Of a DNA stretch of 64,000 nucleotides, positions 13,560-24,896 are shown in pieces (the stretch's first letter is position 1; each line of letters begins with the position of its first letter). The notes below the pieces were generated by a model. It did no database searches, was not told the DNA's origin, and was given only the letters and a program-made list of their open reading frames with translations. The translations under genes and the position numbers were made by a program. This DNA is from Atrina japonica (Eukaryota; Mollusca; Bivalvia; Pterioida; Pinnidae), in contig BROG01001194.1 of NCBI GenBank assembly GCA_030159075.1, positions 41,042 through 105,041 on the forward strand, read 5' to 3'.

Positions 13560-14450
13560 TATATTAAAATCATGGTAAATGAACGGATGAATGGCAATAT
13601 GGATTTTAAACGTTTGTATTTTCATGTTTCAATGGTTTATGAAATGTGTTTGCTTTCCAAGAAGAAATTTCATTTGCTTCTTCCAAAGTCAATATTTTCA
13701 ATATAAACACTTTTGCAGATACTTACAAAGCCTTCAATATAACAATCAATATTTACATTTTATTTTCACACCTGCATGTTAATACGCGTAATGATGAAAA
13801 TCAATAAAACATTATATAATTTGTTTCATAAAATCTTTCTACTTAATATTTTCGAATTTTCACATGTTATTTTCTCATCTACACATTCAATCTGGTTCAC
13901 GATTTCTTAAAAAACTCAATATTAAAAATGGAATAAGTGATTTTAAAACGCAATTGGTAAATAATGCATCCAGTTCAATGTAGGATATTTCATAGCCCCA
14001 TAAACCTACATATTAAATTAACAATGCAAATTACAACATGATGCCTGCATGTTCTAAATCAAAGTTGTATATTTTTCTAGTTTGCTTCAGTAAAACCCTG
14101 GTTTTGAGAAAGTATAGGTTTTACTAAAAATTTATTAAACTGATTGATGTGAATTTGGCATAGAAATTTGAATGAACTGGATAAAATCTAGGTTTATTTG
14201 AAAAAAGGGTTCAAATTATATACTAGCAAAATAATATAGACGGGTTACAATTAGTTAGACCTAGTTTGTCTATAAAACTAAAGCAAATGTGAGAAAAACT
14301 ACGTTTAACTGAAGAAAATAAAATATATCTAAATGGCCAAATTTCACATATTTACCCGAATGGTTAACGAAAGTTAAATTTAACCAATTACTAAGCAACT
14401 GAATTTAACCCTAGGTTAAATTTTAATCCTTGGTTATGAATTTTAAACAA
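13560..14450. other. Intergenic, no feature recognised
   Basis: AT-rich DNA. Several loosely similar 'taaccaatt/ggttaaat' phrases occur near 14100-14450, possibly a very old repeat, but no unit could be defined. Confidence 0.4.
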
Positions 14451-14461
14451 TGAACAACTGG

Positions 14462-14905
14462 GTACAGGGCGTAAAAGGTAAATTACTTACTGAGAAGTTA
14501 TTGTCACAGGAATATCGAAAATCGTGTTTGATGTCAACGTTCCGCAAATTTTACGGTCGGTATAATGACCTTGTTTGCTATAACACTGTTTCACTTATTG
14601 GAATGTTGAGTTGTCTGTTCGATAGCGATTGTAGAACCATCCGTATTGATTGCGACTAGGATTTAATCCTCACTTGTTTCATTTGGATTTGACTGAAATC
14701 ATGGCAGGTGTGACCCGTCAACAGCGGAAGCTTGCTCCTCCATGACGCCTGATCCCACCCCTGATTACCACATGTTCATGTTTGTCGAATGTTCACCAGA
14801 TTTGTATATTGTATCCTGGAAATACTGAAGATTAATACTTTGTTATAATATCACGGTCTGCTTGACAGCTTACGGCATCATACGAGTACATTATCAAAGT
14901 CGTCT
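14462..14905 (+). pseudogene. Penelope-like element 3' end: RT C-terminus plus 3' tail
   Basis: The frame starting about 14462 reads KLLTEKLLSQEYRKSCL, then MSTFRKFYGRYNDLVCYN and SLIGMLSCLFDSD. This is the thumb/C-terminal region of the Penelope-like reverse transcriptases in this window. It runs directly into the 3' tail (gcaggtgtgacccgtcaaca, 14704 on), which ends near 14905 with gacagcttacggcatcatac. It is the clearest example linking RT and tail. Lacking everything upstream, it is a 5'-truncated copy. Confidence 0.7.
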
Positions 14906-15478
14906 TTAAAATCATTTATAATTTGGTATCTTAGATTTGATATTAATGTGATTTTGGCGTAACATAGGTATACATACAATTGACAATTTTCACCTTAACA
15001 CCTCTCTCTTACAACTCTCTTACAACTATTGTGCATGCTATCATACTCTATACAAGATTAGCAGCTCTAGATTGTGTTTTATAACAATATCGTATTATGT
15101 TGGTAACGATTGAATTACATTTTGTTCCTTTTGTCTAGGCTAGTGCTATTATCAAATCTTCATATATCATTTTAGTAGACGGGTTGAGTCATCGAGTACC
15201 ACTTATGGTATCGTTTTAAAAAGTATGCATTTATATATAGATCAATTATCTATTTATTTTAAATTTTAGATTTTATTACCTAGACTGATAAAATTACTTG
15301 ATCTTTAAAGAACAGAATAAAAATGGAATGACATATTCTTTGATATTACGAAGAATAAAACGATATTTACCATTTGCCATTTCAGTCATTTGCTTTCATT
15401 ATAATGCAAATGGTTTCGATTCAGGATTAGCCATTTATTCTTGACACAAATACATAACCATAGAAACTTGGCAAACAT

Positions 15479-15590
15479 GACTCGCAGCTTTGCACTTTTG
15501 GTAAACCAGAAGTTGAATCAATAACGCATTTGCTATGGGACTGTCTTAATTTTTTTTTACTTTTGAACATAGTTATAGACATGTGTTGTT
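15479..15590 (+). pseudogene. LINE fragment: C-terminal zinc-finger-like region after the RT
   Basis: One frame reads LCTFGKPEVESITHLLWDC. This resembles the Cys/His motif (C..C..E(S/T)..HL.W.C) found C-terminal to the reverse transcriptase in several LINE clades. The first CxxC is already degraded to C-T-F-G. Only about 110 bases are recognisable. Confidence 0.5.
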
Positions 15591-15865
15591 AGTTACAGTA
15601 ACATTTTACATATATAAAACAAAGTGTTTAAAAAGTTCCTTTAACCTCCTTCCTGATCTGAAATGTATCAAAAGGAAATTTATTGCCGTGAAGAATGGGA
15701 AATCAAATTTCTTCAACAATACATGATACACTTTTGATAAGAATGTATCATACACATTTAGTTTCTTGATAATACATATATATTTCTAAAATTCCTTTCA
15801 CTAATAGAATGAAAAATAATAGAAACCCCTACATTGAGGGTATGACAAAGGAATCTCAATCCCAG

Positions 15866-15925
15866 GGTAAGATTGTTGAATGACAAACCCAAGTCTTGCC
15901 GAGGGTATGTCATTCAAGAGTCTTT
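15866..15925. repeat. Small inverted repeat
   Basis: ttgaatgacaaaccc (15876-15890) pairs with gggtatgtcattcaa (15903-15917) around a 12-base loop. The surrounding 100 bases contain further weaker symmetrical segments, as in a decayed foldback element. Confidence 0.5.
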
Positions 15926-15959
15926 TCCCAAGAATTGAGTGTTTCAATCATTCCTACTT

Positions 15960-17040
15960 TTCTTGTCCCTACTTTACCATCCTCCCTTTTATCTATCCAT
16001 GTTCCTCCTTAAATAAACCGTTATGAGTTTACATAAAATGATATACTACATTATATTAATCTACATAAGCAACTATGTGCTGTTATATGTAACTCTTGAC
16101 TATTCTGTTTTATAAACCATGTAATTAGCGACTATAAGAGACGGCTAGTAACTATTATAAAAATGATACCAAAGATATAGTAATGCAAAAAGGTCAAAAC
16201 AAATGCTAAAGATGATCGTGTTCATCAGTTGAATTGGTATTCAAAATAGATAGTACTTCGATCCCATCGGGAATAAAAAATCTTAATCCTGTCCAAAAGC
16301 TGACCTCATTCTAAATTATATTTTTAAACAACTTATGGGCGGTCAATATTATATTGTTATTGTTTACAATTTCAAACAAACATATCTGCCGCCATAGTTA
16401 ACGCAGCTCTCATTAATGTATTGTATCAAGTCGATTGTTCTTTAAATTAAACCTGATGTGTGTCGACACGAAATGTTATTAATTCCAAACCACGGTAATA
16501 AAAAGGCCAGGAAGTGTAACTTCTGACGTGGTATTGACTAAAGCATCTTCAATTTACATTTTAAAGTATTTTTGTCGCATAGAAATAGTACAACTGACAT
16601 TATTTTTCTAATCAAAAGCCATTTATACAGCCATTCATTTAATAACAAGTGGCACTGTATACTTTTGTGTCATTTTAATTCTCTTTGAAACTATGAAATA
16701 TTCGAATAATTTCATTATGTGCTCTTCGTTGTTCTCATACAAACGATTTTTTTCTCAAATAAGTTGCATAAAAGTTGATCACAAAAGTAGACCAAATTGA
16801 TGATAAAGATATTTAAATTATGTTTTCACAATTTCAATAAACTAATACAGTGAAGAAGGAAAAAAGAGTTGAATTGATATTAGGTAATTTTCTATGTAAA
16901 TCTGTTATTTAGCGCTTATATCTGGTCTAGACTATCTGTCCTAACTTCAATGTAGCCTGACTTACAGGATGGTATCTAGCTCATCAACAAGTTTATTCTT
17001 CAGTAACAAATAATTTTATTATAACTTCTGTTAAATTCTC
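15960..17040. other. Intergenic, no feature recognised
   Basis: AT-rich DNA with no recognisable coding or repeat structure apart from a possible short dispersed repeat near 16150-16250. Confidence 0.45.
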
Positions 17041-17281
17041 GTAATCTGCTTGGCTGAGAGATATGTGAAAAATTTCAAGGCCACCCGCTCCGTTAGCAAA
17101 GATAAAGAAGCCAGGGTGACATTCCAAAAATGTCATATGCGCCAACGTTATGCGCGTACGGTTCGTCCCAGTGAGAGCTTCTCGTTGTAGTCAAAATGTT
17201 TTTGTACTTTTTAGTTTGCTGGTTAATAGTTGAAATGTAAAATATCCATGGTAATATATTAAAGCAACAAATATGACATTC

Positions 17282-17371
17282 GGTATAATAAAATACAACA
17301 ATGCTTCCTCGGGGTAAAAATATGCAATATCACCCTCTTATGACTGTAATATTTATTTATTATATTATACC
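17282..17371. repeat. Foldback (MITE-like) palindrome, copy 1
   Basis: About 90 bases that fold on themselves: ggtataataaaatacaac at the left pairs with the region ending tattatattatacc. The centre holds cctcggggt and caccctc. Copy 2 at 17873-17969 has the same ends and centre. The flanks (17140-17170 and 17480-17510) also share gatgcgcgtacggttcg-like sequence, so a larger repeat may be involved. Confidence 0.6.
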
Positions 17372-17872
17372 TCTTCATAAATTCTATCGATTTCATTGGA
17401 CAATAATCGTAGAGTGTTTTCCACTGTTTCGGTCATTCCAGGGTGATATTCAGCTGCTGATATTCAATACAAATATCACATGCGCAGAAATAGATGCGCG
17501 TACGGTTCGCTTGTTTTTCCCATGTAGTAATCAGGTGTAACCTCTATATGACTTGTGTAACATACATTTCTTCGACGTAGACTGGAACCGAAAGAAATAA
17601 CAACGGAAATTAAATGATTTGACAGAATTGATATATCATTATCAAATATATTTGCTGAAGTCAGCCAAACAGACATGCTCGCTTGAGGCTCAAGATTCAA
17701 AAGCCGACGCAAAGAACGGTTTGGGTATCGAAGGCAGTTTGTATTACGAACGTGATGAACTTACGTATATGTAAATGTTTGCATGATTAAAGTATAAAAA
17801 TAATACTGCTGATGCAGTTTATTTTGTGTTTTACTTAATTCAATGAATAATATATGCTTCAATAGAGGGATC

Positions 17873-17969
17873 GGTATAATATAATAAATATAACATGCCT
17901 TGGTTTACAATGTATTTCCTCGGGGTGACATTTTCCACCCTCTCAGGAATGTTATATTTATATAATACC
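17873..17969. repeat. Foldback (MITE-like) palindrome, copy 2
   Basis: ggtataatataataaatata and the following acatgcc pair with ggaatgttatatttat and ataatacc. The loop contains the cctcggggtgacattttcca segment, followed by ccctc. The arms are about 27 bases with few mismatches. Confidence 0.65.
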
Positions 17970-17974
17970 AAGTG

Positions 17975-18520
17975 TCATATTTGTCTGAATGATAATAAAG
18001 GAACCTTCATATTTACTTTACAGAGATAGACATTTGGATAATCTGTAGAAGATCATCTAAAGAAGGTCAATACATGTAGAAAAAACTCACGTTAATTGTA
18101 AATATCTGATAACGGAAAACCTCAGACAAGTAATGAAAAAATCTGGAAGACGGGATCACGAAATGATATAGAATAATATAGCTTAACAGCATTTAACGAT
18201 AACCATTTGAATTTAAATTTATTGAAACCTTGATTTGCCCTCAAACTTCCGATATCTTGATGAGATTTTGTCTGTTTTAAAGAATTTAAAGAATACCTTG
18301 ATAGAATTTTAGCTTTGCAGATATAAGTAACTCCAGTAACAATACTAACTTAGGTTCATGAACTTCGTCACAATAAATACAACAGAATCCGATTTGTATC
18401 TTATAAAATGGTTGTACGTCGACTATAAATAGAAGTATAGTTGTAAAACAAATTCTTATATTTGCAACCTTTTGTTAAATGAGTGACTGTGAGCGTTTAG
18501 ATACATCTGTAATGCCGGAA
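17975..18520. other. Intergenic, no feature recognised
   Basis: AT-rich DNA before a dispersed repeat. Nothing could be supported. Confidence 0.5.
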
Positions 18521-18526
18521 ATATGT

Positions 18527-18598
18527 TACAATACAGGGACTTGCCCACTATAAACCATGTTATTTTAAAATAACATGCTCGCACATTACATACTTTGG
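18527..18598. repeat. Dispersed repeat with 'agggacttgcccactat' core, copy 1
   Basis: About 70 bases (acaatacagggacttgccca, then tattttaaaataacatgct) match 23219-23290, which has the same phrases in the same order. Both copies lie beside Penelope-like fragments, so they may be part of one. Confidence 0.55.
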
Positions 18599-18699
18599 TG
18601 GAAGCGGTGGGATATCATTGACGGCCATTTGTCTTTATATATGACAGACGTTCAAAATGCCAACATCTAGTAACGACGATATCAGTGCCAAAAGGTCGT

Positions 18700-19170
18700 A
18701 CATTGGTTCAGGAAACTTAAAGTAACTATGAAAACACGTTATCCCTCTGTATTTAGTGATCCAGAAGTGGTAACCGTGCTGGATAGATTGCATCACCAAT
18801 ATTTACTGGTCCCAGCAATGCCTCAAATGATATAGTTTTTATTTGTAAGGCACATTACAATAATTGTTTATTAGAAGAACTAAGGTTTGATACGGATTCT
18901 AGTAATCATACATACAGCCGTAGCCCACTTTCAAAGACGAGTTCCTTCAAAATCGCATGTCCGCATTACGTGATTTTGATGTACTACAACCGATACTGAT
19001 TTTTAGCTACCATATTTATATTGGATACCTAACCTTCACAAACCCCATATAAGCAGAGGTACATAGCAGAATCCAGCAATGTTCCACCAAACCTTTATCT
19101 TTACTCCTTACCAAGATACTAACAACCGTTAAGTAGGAACTTCAGCAATACTGTGTACAGTTGCTTATTC
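18700..19170 (+). pseudogene. Penelope-like (Naiad-type) RT fragment, N-terminal fingers region
   Basis: Broken frames give PSVFSDPEVVTVLDRLHH, then LVPA and the IVFICKAHYNNCLLEELRF-like stretch. After a gap come LYWIPNLHKP and frame-shifted remains of the 'SSKCSTKPLS' stretch (gcagaatccagcaatgttcc at 19066). These are the start of the reverse-transcriptase domain in the Penelope-like copies found at 31.1, 59.2 and 63.1 kb. Several stops and shifts make it non-functional. Confidence 0.6.
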
Positions 19171-19289
19171 CAGAAGCGATGTAAATCAGATGAGGATATT
19201 TAAAAAATTCAAATAGACAATATATTTATGATTTCAAATCAAAATGAAATACGTGAGGAACGAATCGTCACAATTGGTACAGGCGTCGA

Positions 19290-19695
19290 AATAACCGCCA
19301 TAGAACAGGTAACTCAACATTTCAATTAGTGAAACAGAGTAATCGCAAACAAGACTATTACATCCAACCATAAAATTTGTGGAACGTTGACATCAAAGGC
19401 GGTTTTTGATATCCCTGTGTCAATGATTTGTCAGTAAGTAGTTAGTTTACCTCTGTATATGAAATGTTCATATGTAGAACAGGCCGTGGTATATCGGATC
19501 ATTTGTGAAATATAAACTCCATATGCGGGTGACTGTAGGATATTACTACTTAGATGTTGAACATTCACAGTGGGAAAACCGAAATCTTCGTGTTTGTCGT
19601 AAAGCTTAGTTTGTAATTTCCCGTTTGTGTCTATAGTAAGTAAAATGTCTAATTATAAAGCGTGTGTGCTTTATTCTGTTGTATCTTTAATTTCT
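19290..19695 (-). pseudogene. Penelope-like RT thumb fragment
   Basis: Minus-strand frames give KLQTKLYDKHEDFGFP, SSNILQSPAYGVYISQMIR and ACSTYEHFIYRGKL, with stops and shifts between them. This is the palm/thumb region following the catalytic box. It abuts the Ty3/Gypsy remnant at its upstream side. Confidence 0.65.
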
Positions 19696-19699
19696 AGTT

Positions 19700-20505
19700 C
19701 GCTGGGATATATCAAGTTTGTCAGAAATAATAAAAAATACTAGTGAAGCTGGAATGTTTGTGAAGACTGACGTTGGTGAGAAAGAAGAGACAATGATGGT
19801 AGACACGGGTAAGCTTAGTTGCTACCCATTACTACATGAATTGACAGCTAACACTGATTCCAAACTCGATCAAATTGATGCAAAGATTTCATTGCAGATG
19901 GCTTGCCCTTGAATATCAAAGATATAACACTTATTTCGATCAGAATTTCTGGTATGGAATTTACCCATAAAATTATTGTTGCAGACATAAGCGTGGATGG
20001 CATCCTAGGGTTGGATTTTATGCGACAACATTATTGTACAATAAATATTAAAGCGAATATACATCTTGTACAAAATGAGAGAGGGTGACAGTTGAAACTG
20101 AGTTACAAAAAATGGTTGCTATAGGGTGTGCTTGAATCAGCCATTTCGGATACCCCCTCGAACGAGAATTTTTACTCTCTGTAGTATACAAAGCAACAAG
20201 GATGACAAATCTTCAAACTTTGGACACAAACTGATAGACAATTATGTCCCAATGAAGACAATGAAATTACATAATCATGGACATACACAGAGTGATGGTA
20301 CTATGGTTGCAGAATGTAACGATGTCAGCAAAGTGTTCAGCAATGTTGACAATTTGGTGTTACAGCTATCCGACATTCCACACAATTTAAGGAATTTATT
20401 TGAAAGGTCAACTCAGAATTTGGATTCTGATCAAAACGAAACGGTCAGGAAGGTTTTGATAAAGTACTCAGATAATTTTGTTAAGGATGACTATGATCTT
20501 GATCG
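19700..20505 (+). pseudogene. Ty3/Gypsy LTR-retrotransposon pol remnant (aspartic protease and RT lead-in), left part
   Basis: Three frames in two reading phases (19718-19912, 19903-20088, 20126-20505). The first has an MMVDTG aspartic-protease active-site motif. The second contains ILGLDFMRQHYC, the flap-side 'ILG.DF' motif of retropepsins. The third carries the region that precedes the reverse transcriptase (LFERSTQNLDSDQ, then DYDLDR). Frame changes make it dead. Reading is interrupted at 20506 by a DNA element with inverted ends and resumes at 22380. No LTR, integrase or RT core was seen. Confidence 0.7.
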
Positions 20506-22379
20506 TACGGAAGCGTATTAGGGCCACCTTATTTTTTTATTTTTCGTTTTGCCAACTTACAACTTGGCTTTTCCAATTTTTTTTCTTGGAATTACGAAGT
20601 TTAAAGGTAGCTTTTCCAACATTTGTCTTGGAATTTACAACTTTATTACTCGTTTTGCAAACTTTAAAGTTGTGCTTTTCTAAATTTGTTTTTGAAATGT
20701 TCAACTTTAAAGCTGGCTTTTCAAACTTTATTCTTGGCTTTTCGAACTTTGAACGAGTTAAATCTTTGGCATTCCTATCAAGAACAATATGTATCTGTAG
20801 ACAATACATAAAGAATCAATGGAACATCCAGCTTATGACTGCTGAATTTCTTTTTGTTTTCAGAGTTAATTAGTTTGAAAATTGAATATTTTTGAAAAAT
20901 AAAGATGTCACAATTTAGTGTCTGCTAACCAAAAATAACCTTTTATGCCTTGTAAACTCATAATAAAAAGATTCTAATGGAGAATACCCCTAACATTTAT
21001 TTCATATGCATTATGTTTGCTGAGATAATCTTCTTTTGTGATGTATAATCAATGTGACATATTAGCATTTGGAGGCATAGTTTCATTTCTGGGTACTGAT
21101 ACATCCACTAAGTATACTTGTTTATTAATCTAATGACAAAATTTGCAATGTTGTCATATAAAAGTCGTCCCCTCAAGTTATACAAGGCTTTGTGCAACAA
21201 AAAGTTTAAGAATCATATCGAAAAGAAACTTAAAATGCATCCATTTAATAAACTACGGTGACGACGAATTAGATGTGCAGTGGTCTCAACATGAAGAACA
21301 ATTGCGAATCCCAAACGGGATAGGACCAGGTGTCCGGAAGGAGTCAGCGTCCTCTGCTTTCTAGTACGTTGAACGGATCAATGAAAAGGTCAAGTTTGGT
21401 GAATAGGTCAAGTTCGGTGAAAGGCATGATTGACGAAAGGGAGCCACTGTCTGTGGCAGTGCTCCAGAATACTATCTTATATTATTGAGACGGGGACTTC
21501 ATAATGTTTAACAGGATCCCCGTATCGACCATAAAATTTCTCAAACGACGATTGCAAGCGTTCAACAACGTAACCTTGTGTAAGTAGTTTATTGGTGAGT
21601 CGTTTTGCTCTCTGACTAAAACATTCATAAACATAAAAAGAGCATGCCCTGGCATAACGTATAAGTTGTGAAATGAAAACGCCATAGACAGGAGAAGATG
21701 GAATATTACTACTTAGAACAGGGAAGTTCGTGATATGGAAATTGAAATCGTCGCGTTTGTCATAAAGGGAGGTGCGAAGTTGACCGTCCTTTCCAATCTA
21801 TATGAGTAAATCTAGGTAGGAAGCAGATGTGTTGCTCTCTGTCTTTTGCATCTTTGGAATTCAATAAATGTATGGCAATGCAAGCCCTGCGTCACTTGTG
21901 GGTAATCACGAAATAATTCATTGCTTTCCAAATGTTTACTTTATTTGTATCAATGCTACATTTCGGGGCAGTCCCTACACTTCACCGAATATATGCACTA
22001 TTTCTGATAATATGAGCCACTACCATAGCTTCTCAGGGTAGTTTCGATGTAGATGTAAGATCATTGACTTTTAACTCCACCATTTTAACGAAGAATTGCC
22101 TGATTGTACTGTTTCGTCATATACACGTTATCTGAAAACTTAAAACTACGTTATAGATGTTCAAATTGATTCAATACACACTGTCAGCTTGCCAATTTAT
22201 AAATGTAGACCATATTTATATTAATCTTGACAAGTCCAGAACAATGATGAAAAAGCAAAGAATAAAGTTAATAAAATCAACTTTAAAGTTGGCAAAACTA
22301 GAAAAAAATTTAAATGCCAATAAAAAAGTTGGAAAAATGAAAAATAAAAAAATTATGGTGGCTCTGATACGCTTCGGTA
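20506..22379. mobile_element. 1,874-bp DNA element with inverted ends TACGGAAGC... and 6-bp target duplication, nested in Ty3/Gypsy remnant
   Basis: The left end (tacggaagcgtattagggcc, 20506) and the complement of the right end (taccgaagcgtatcagagcc, 22379) match for about 58 bases with few differences. They are followed by related subterminal repeats rich in aactttaaagttgg. The element is flanked by TGATCG on both sides (20500-20505 and 22380-22385). The pol reading frame of the host retroelement continues across the site once one duplication is discounted, which confirms the boundaries. There is no transposase. The interior carries a Penelope-like fragment (21255-21868, minus), so this is a non-autonomous copy carrying a second insertion. 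Confidence 0.75.
21255..21868 (-). pseudogene. Penelope-like (Naiad-type) RT C-terminal fragment inside the nested element
   Basis: Minus-strand frames give SNTSASYLDLL, QLRTSLYDKRDDFNFHI, SSNIPSSPVYGVFISQLIRY and LTNKLLTQGYVVERLQSS, then EKFYGRYGD. A C-terminal segment follows (repeated acttgaccttttc phrases and GPVLSRLGFAIVLHVETT-like text). Stops are present. It is very similar to the copies at 22570 and 61794. Confidence 0.72.
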
Positions 22380-22500
22380 TGATCGGGTGAAATCGGTGCA
22401 ACATTGTATCAATACTGGAAATGCCCCACCAATAAAATAACCACTTAAACGTTGAATATGAATTCAGAGGTCGATAGTCATCTTGATGCATACACAGCGA
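22380..22500 (+). pseudogene. Ty3/Gypsy pol remnant, right part
   Basis: Directly after the second TGATCG, the frame reads VKSVQHCINTGNAPPIK, the conserved lead-in to the reverse transcriptase in Ty3/Gypsy elements. It continues the frame that stops at 20505. It degenerates within about 100 bases and is followed by another Penelope-like fragment. Confidence 0.65.
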
Positions 22501-22569
22501 TGTTATTCATGTCTTGGAAATATACAATGCTGGAGATATGGTTAACATCTATTTCCGAAGGCACACGTA

Positions 22570-22890
22570 GGCAAATATTATAAACATAATACAAGATCCC
22601 CGTATAAACCATTAAACTTCTTAAACGACGATTTCAAGCGTTCAACAACGTATCCTTGTGTAAGTAGTTTATTGGCGAGTCGTTTCGCTCTTAGAATATA
22701 ACATTCATAGGAAAAGCATGCCCTGGCATAACGTATACGTTTTGAAATGAAAACGCCATAGGCAGGAGAAGATGGAATATTACTACTTAGAAACGGAATG
22801 TTTGTTATATGGAAATTGAAATCGTCGCATTTGTCATAAAGGGAGGTGTGAAGTTGACGGTTCTTTCCATTCGAGAGGAGAACTATATAG
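22570..22890 (-). pseudogene. Penelope-like (Naiad-type) RT C-terminal fragment
   Basis: One minus-strand frame reads NRQLHTSLYDKCDDFNFHI, SSNIPSSPAYGVFISKRIRY, LANKLLTQGYVVERLKSS, then FKKFNGLYGDLV. It is 5'-truncated at about 22890 and loses its C-terminus near 22570. Confidence 0.7.
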
Positions 22891-22918
22891 TATTCAGGAG
22901 CACACCCTTTCGCCAATC

Positions 22919-23165
22919 GTGCTTTTCAACGAACTTGACCTTTTCACAAAACTTGACCTTTTCACCGAACTAGAAAGGTCTCCATGGAAATTTGCGACCG
23001 TTTTGGCATACCAGCAGGGGAAGCTGACTCCTTCCGGACACATAGTCCTATCCCGTTTGGGATTCGCAATTGTTCATCATGTTGAGACCATTTTCACATC
23101 TAATTTGACGTGTTCTAATGGACTTGAATTTCGATTATCAATTTGTACTTCTTCATTTTTTCGGT
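22919..23165 (+). pseudogene. Penelope-like C-terminal/3' fragment, plus strand
   Basis: The fragment starts in acttgaccttttcac repeats and reads LTPSGHIVLSRLGFAIVHHV, ETIFTSNLTCSNGLEF in one frame. This is the region that follows the RT C-terminus in the 62.9-kb copy. It lies back to back with the minus-strand fragment ending at 22890. Confidence 0.55.
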
Positions 23166-23218
23166 AGTTAGCAGTTTATATATTTATATAGGTGGTCGTC
23201 AGTTATATTATATATCTC

Positions 23219-23290
23219 TATGCAATATAGGGACTTGCCCATTATTAGCCAGGAAGGTTACTTTAAAATAACACGCTTTCACGTTATACG
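23219..23290. repeat. Dispersed repeat with 'agggacttgcccattat' core, copy 2
   Basis: It matches 18527-18598: gcaatatagggacttgccca, then tactttaaaataacacgctt. Confidence 0.55.
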
Positions 23291-23299
23291 TCACTGACC

Positions 23300-24240
23300 G
23301 TTGATGCTAGATAAAAGAATGAATTCAGTGTGCAAATCAATTGTCTACAGAGTGAACACAAACTTCACGAGATTTTATACCAATATTTTTATTGAAAATT
23401 ATATTGACGTTTTATATTTTGCCAATTTTTTCGCAAAATTTCGCTCATGTTTAAGGACCAATTTTCTAGGCAAATATGCGATATTGCTGTAATAAAATCT
23501 AATACATTGTAGGATATTTATCTGTATAACCTATAACGGCTAATATATAAATTATTCAAAAGCTAAGATGATCATGTTTTTACAGTGGTTACTCTAAGAC
23601 GGATTTGGCTATGCATTTAGATTTCCTATTTGGCCTTGTCTGATATCACTTTCTCTTTGGATAATTTATTTAAAATTGGAGCTCAAATGATGAAGTCTTA
23701 TCGACAGAAACGTTCGTCTTGAGCATTTTAACTTTGGTATTATTTTTATAATATATATATACACATACATCAGCGATACACTCTAAAATATTTCCACATG
23801 CGCGATCTCGCAAACGAAGATCCTTACATTTGCACTATCATACTCTAAATCAATATTTGAAATACAATACTGTGATAAACTTAAAAGTAAACATGAGAAC
23901 TTTACATATATTCTTCAAAACATTTAACACACATTAATACGTACGTACAATTAGCTTTCTTATAAGTTTTCCGATGTGAGATGTAACTGAAGTCATTTTA
24001 TATACATCATATACATATTCATTTCACTGTATATTAATTGGCAATATACATATAATCAAATTGCTGGTTATAATTCAAAAAACTTAAATCTATATGTGAT
24101 TGGCTGTAGTCAATTTATCATGTAATTTGTCTGCTATAAAGATATTTCTTCACCCAATTGGTTGGGTAATAAGATATAATTTAATTGACGGATATGAGAC
24201 AAATCATATCACATTCTCATATAAATGTTTTTAATTTTAC
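23300..24240. other. 3' flank of gene B
   Basis: AT-rich DNA with no other gene seen. It includes an inverted relative of the 9.3/9.66-kb dispersed repeat at about 23685-23765. On the minus strand, ATTAAA-type polyadenylation signals occur at 24180-24185 and about 24231-24236, just downstream of the gene B stop. Which is used cannot be decided here. Confidence 0.45.
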
Positions 24241-24246
24241 AGATAT

Positions 24247-24896
24247 TCAGTGGTCGGAAACAATGAACGCAACTATCTCCTTCAACACATCTATCCCAAT
24301 TTGTAACCTGGTAAATGAAAACATAGCATGGAACCCGTCCGATCTATGAAGAAGTCTGACATCCACACCAGCATCAATCAATCGTTTCCGGTACATAAAT
24401 CCATCATCACGTAGCACATCATACTCTCCAACAACAATAAATGTAGGTGGCATTTGTGATAAATCATCCGCAAGCAGAGGTGAAAACATTGGATTTATTA
24501 AAGTAGATTTGAAATAATTAGACAACTCTTCATTGCCTTTTGTCTGTACTTCCGGTAAAGACGTGTTCGGAAGAAGTTTCTCTGGAATTAATGTTTTGTT
24601 AACATATGTTGCATATTTTGATGTTTTAAGTTCTTCTGACGTATGGTTATTGTTTAGAAATTGGGGTATGTATTGAAATCCATCCCGGCCTCTCCAGTAT
24701 GAAGCAAATGCAAGTGTAACTGCCTCCGTCGTCAATAGAGATGGCATTACGTTATCCTTTGTCACCATAGAAGATGTCTTGAAATCAAAAGCCTGCAATT
24801 CCGGATATAGTAAAATCTGGTATTTGACTGGAATGTGTGTTAAGTAAACGAAATTGAATGATGCAGCAGCTGCCAAGTTTCCCCCAGCGCTATCAC
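24247..24896 (-). CDS. Gene B coding exon 6 (nucleophile elbow to stop)
   Basis: Acceptor gttttgtttcaccag opens with the codons for GDSAGGN. The exon runs 650 bases to TGA at 24249-24247 and carries Ser188, Asp345 and His375. The longer open frame extending to 25041 is intron read-through and should not be included. Confidence 0.92.
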
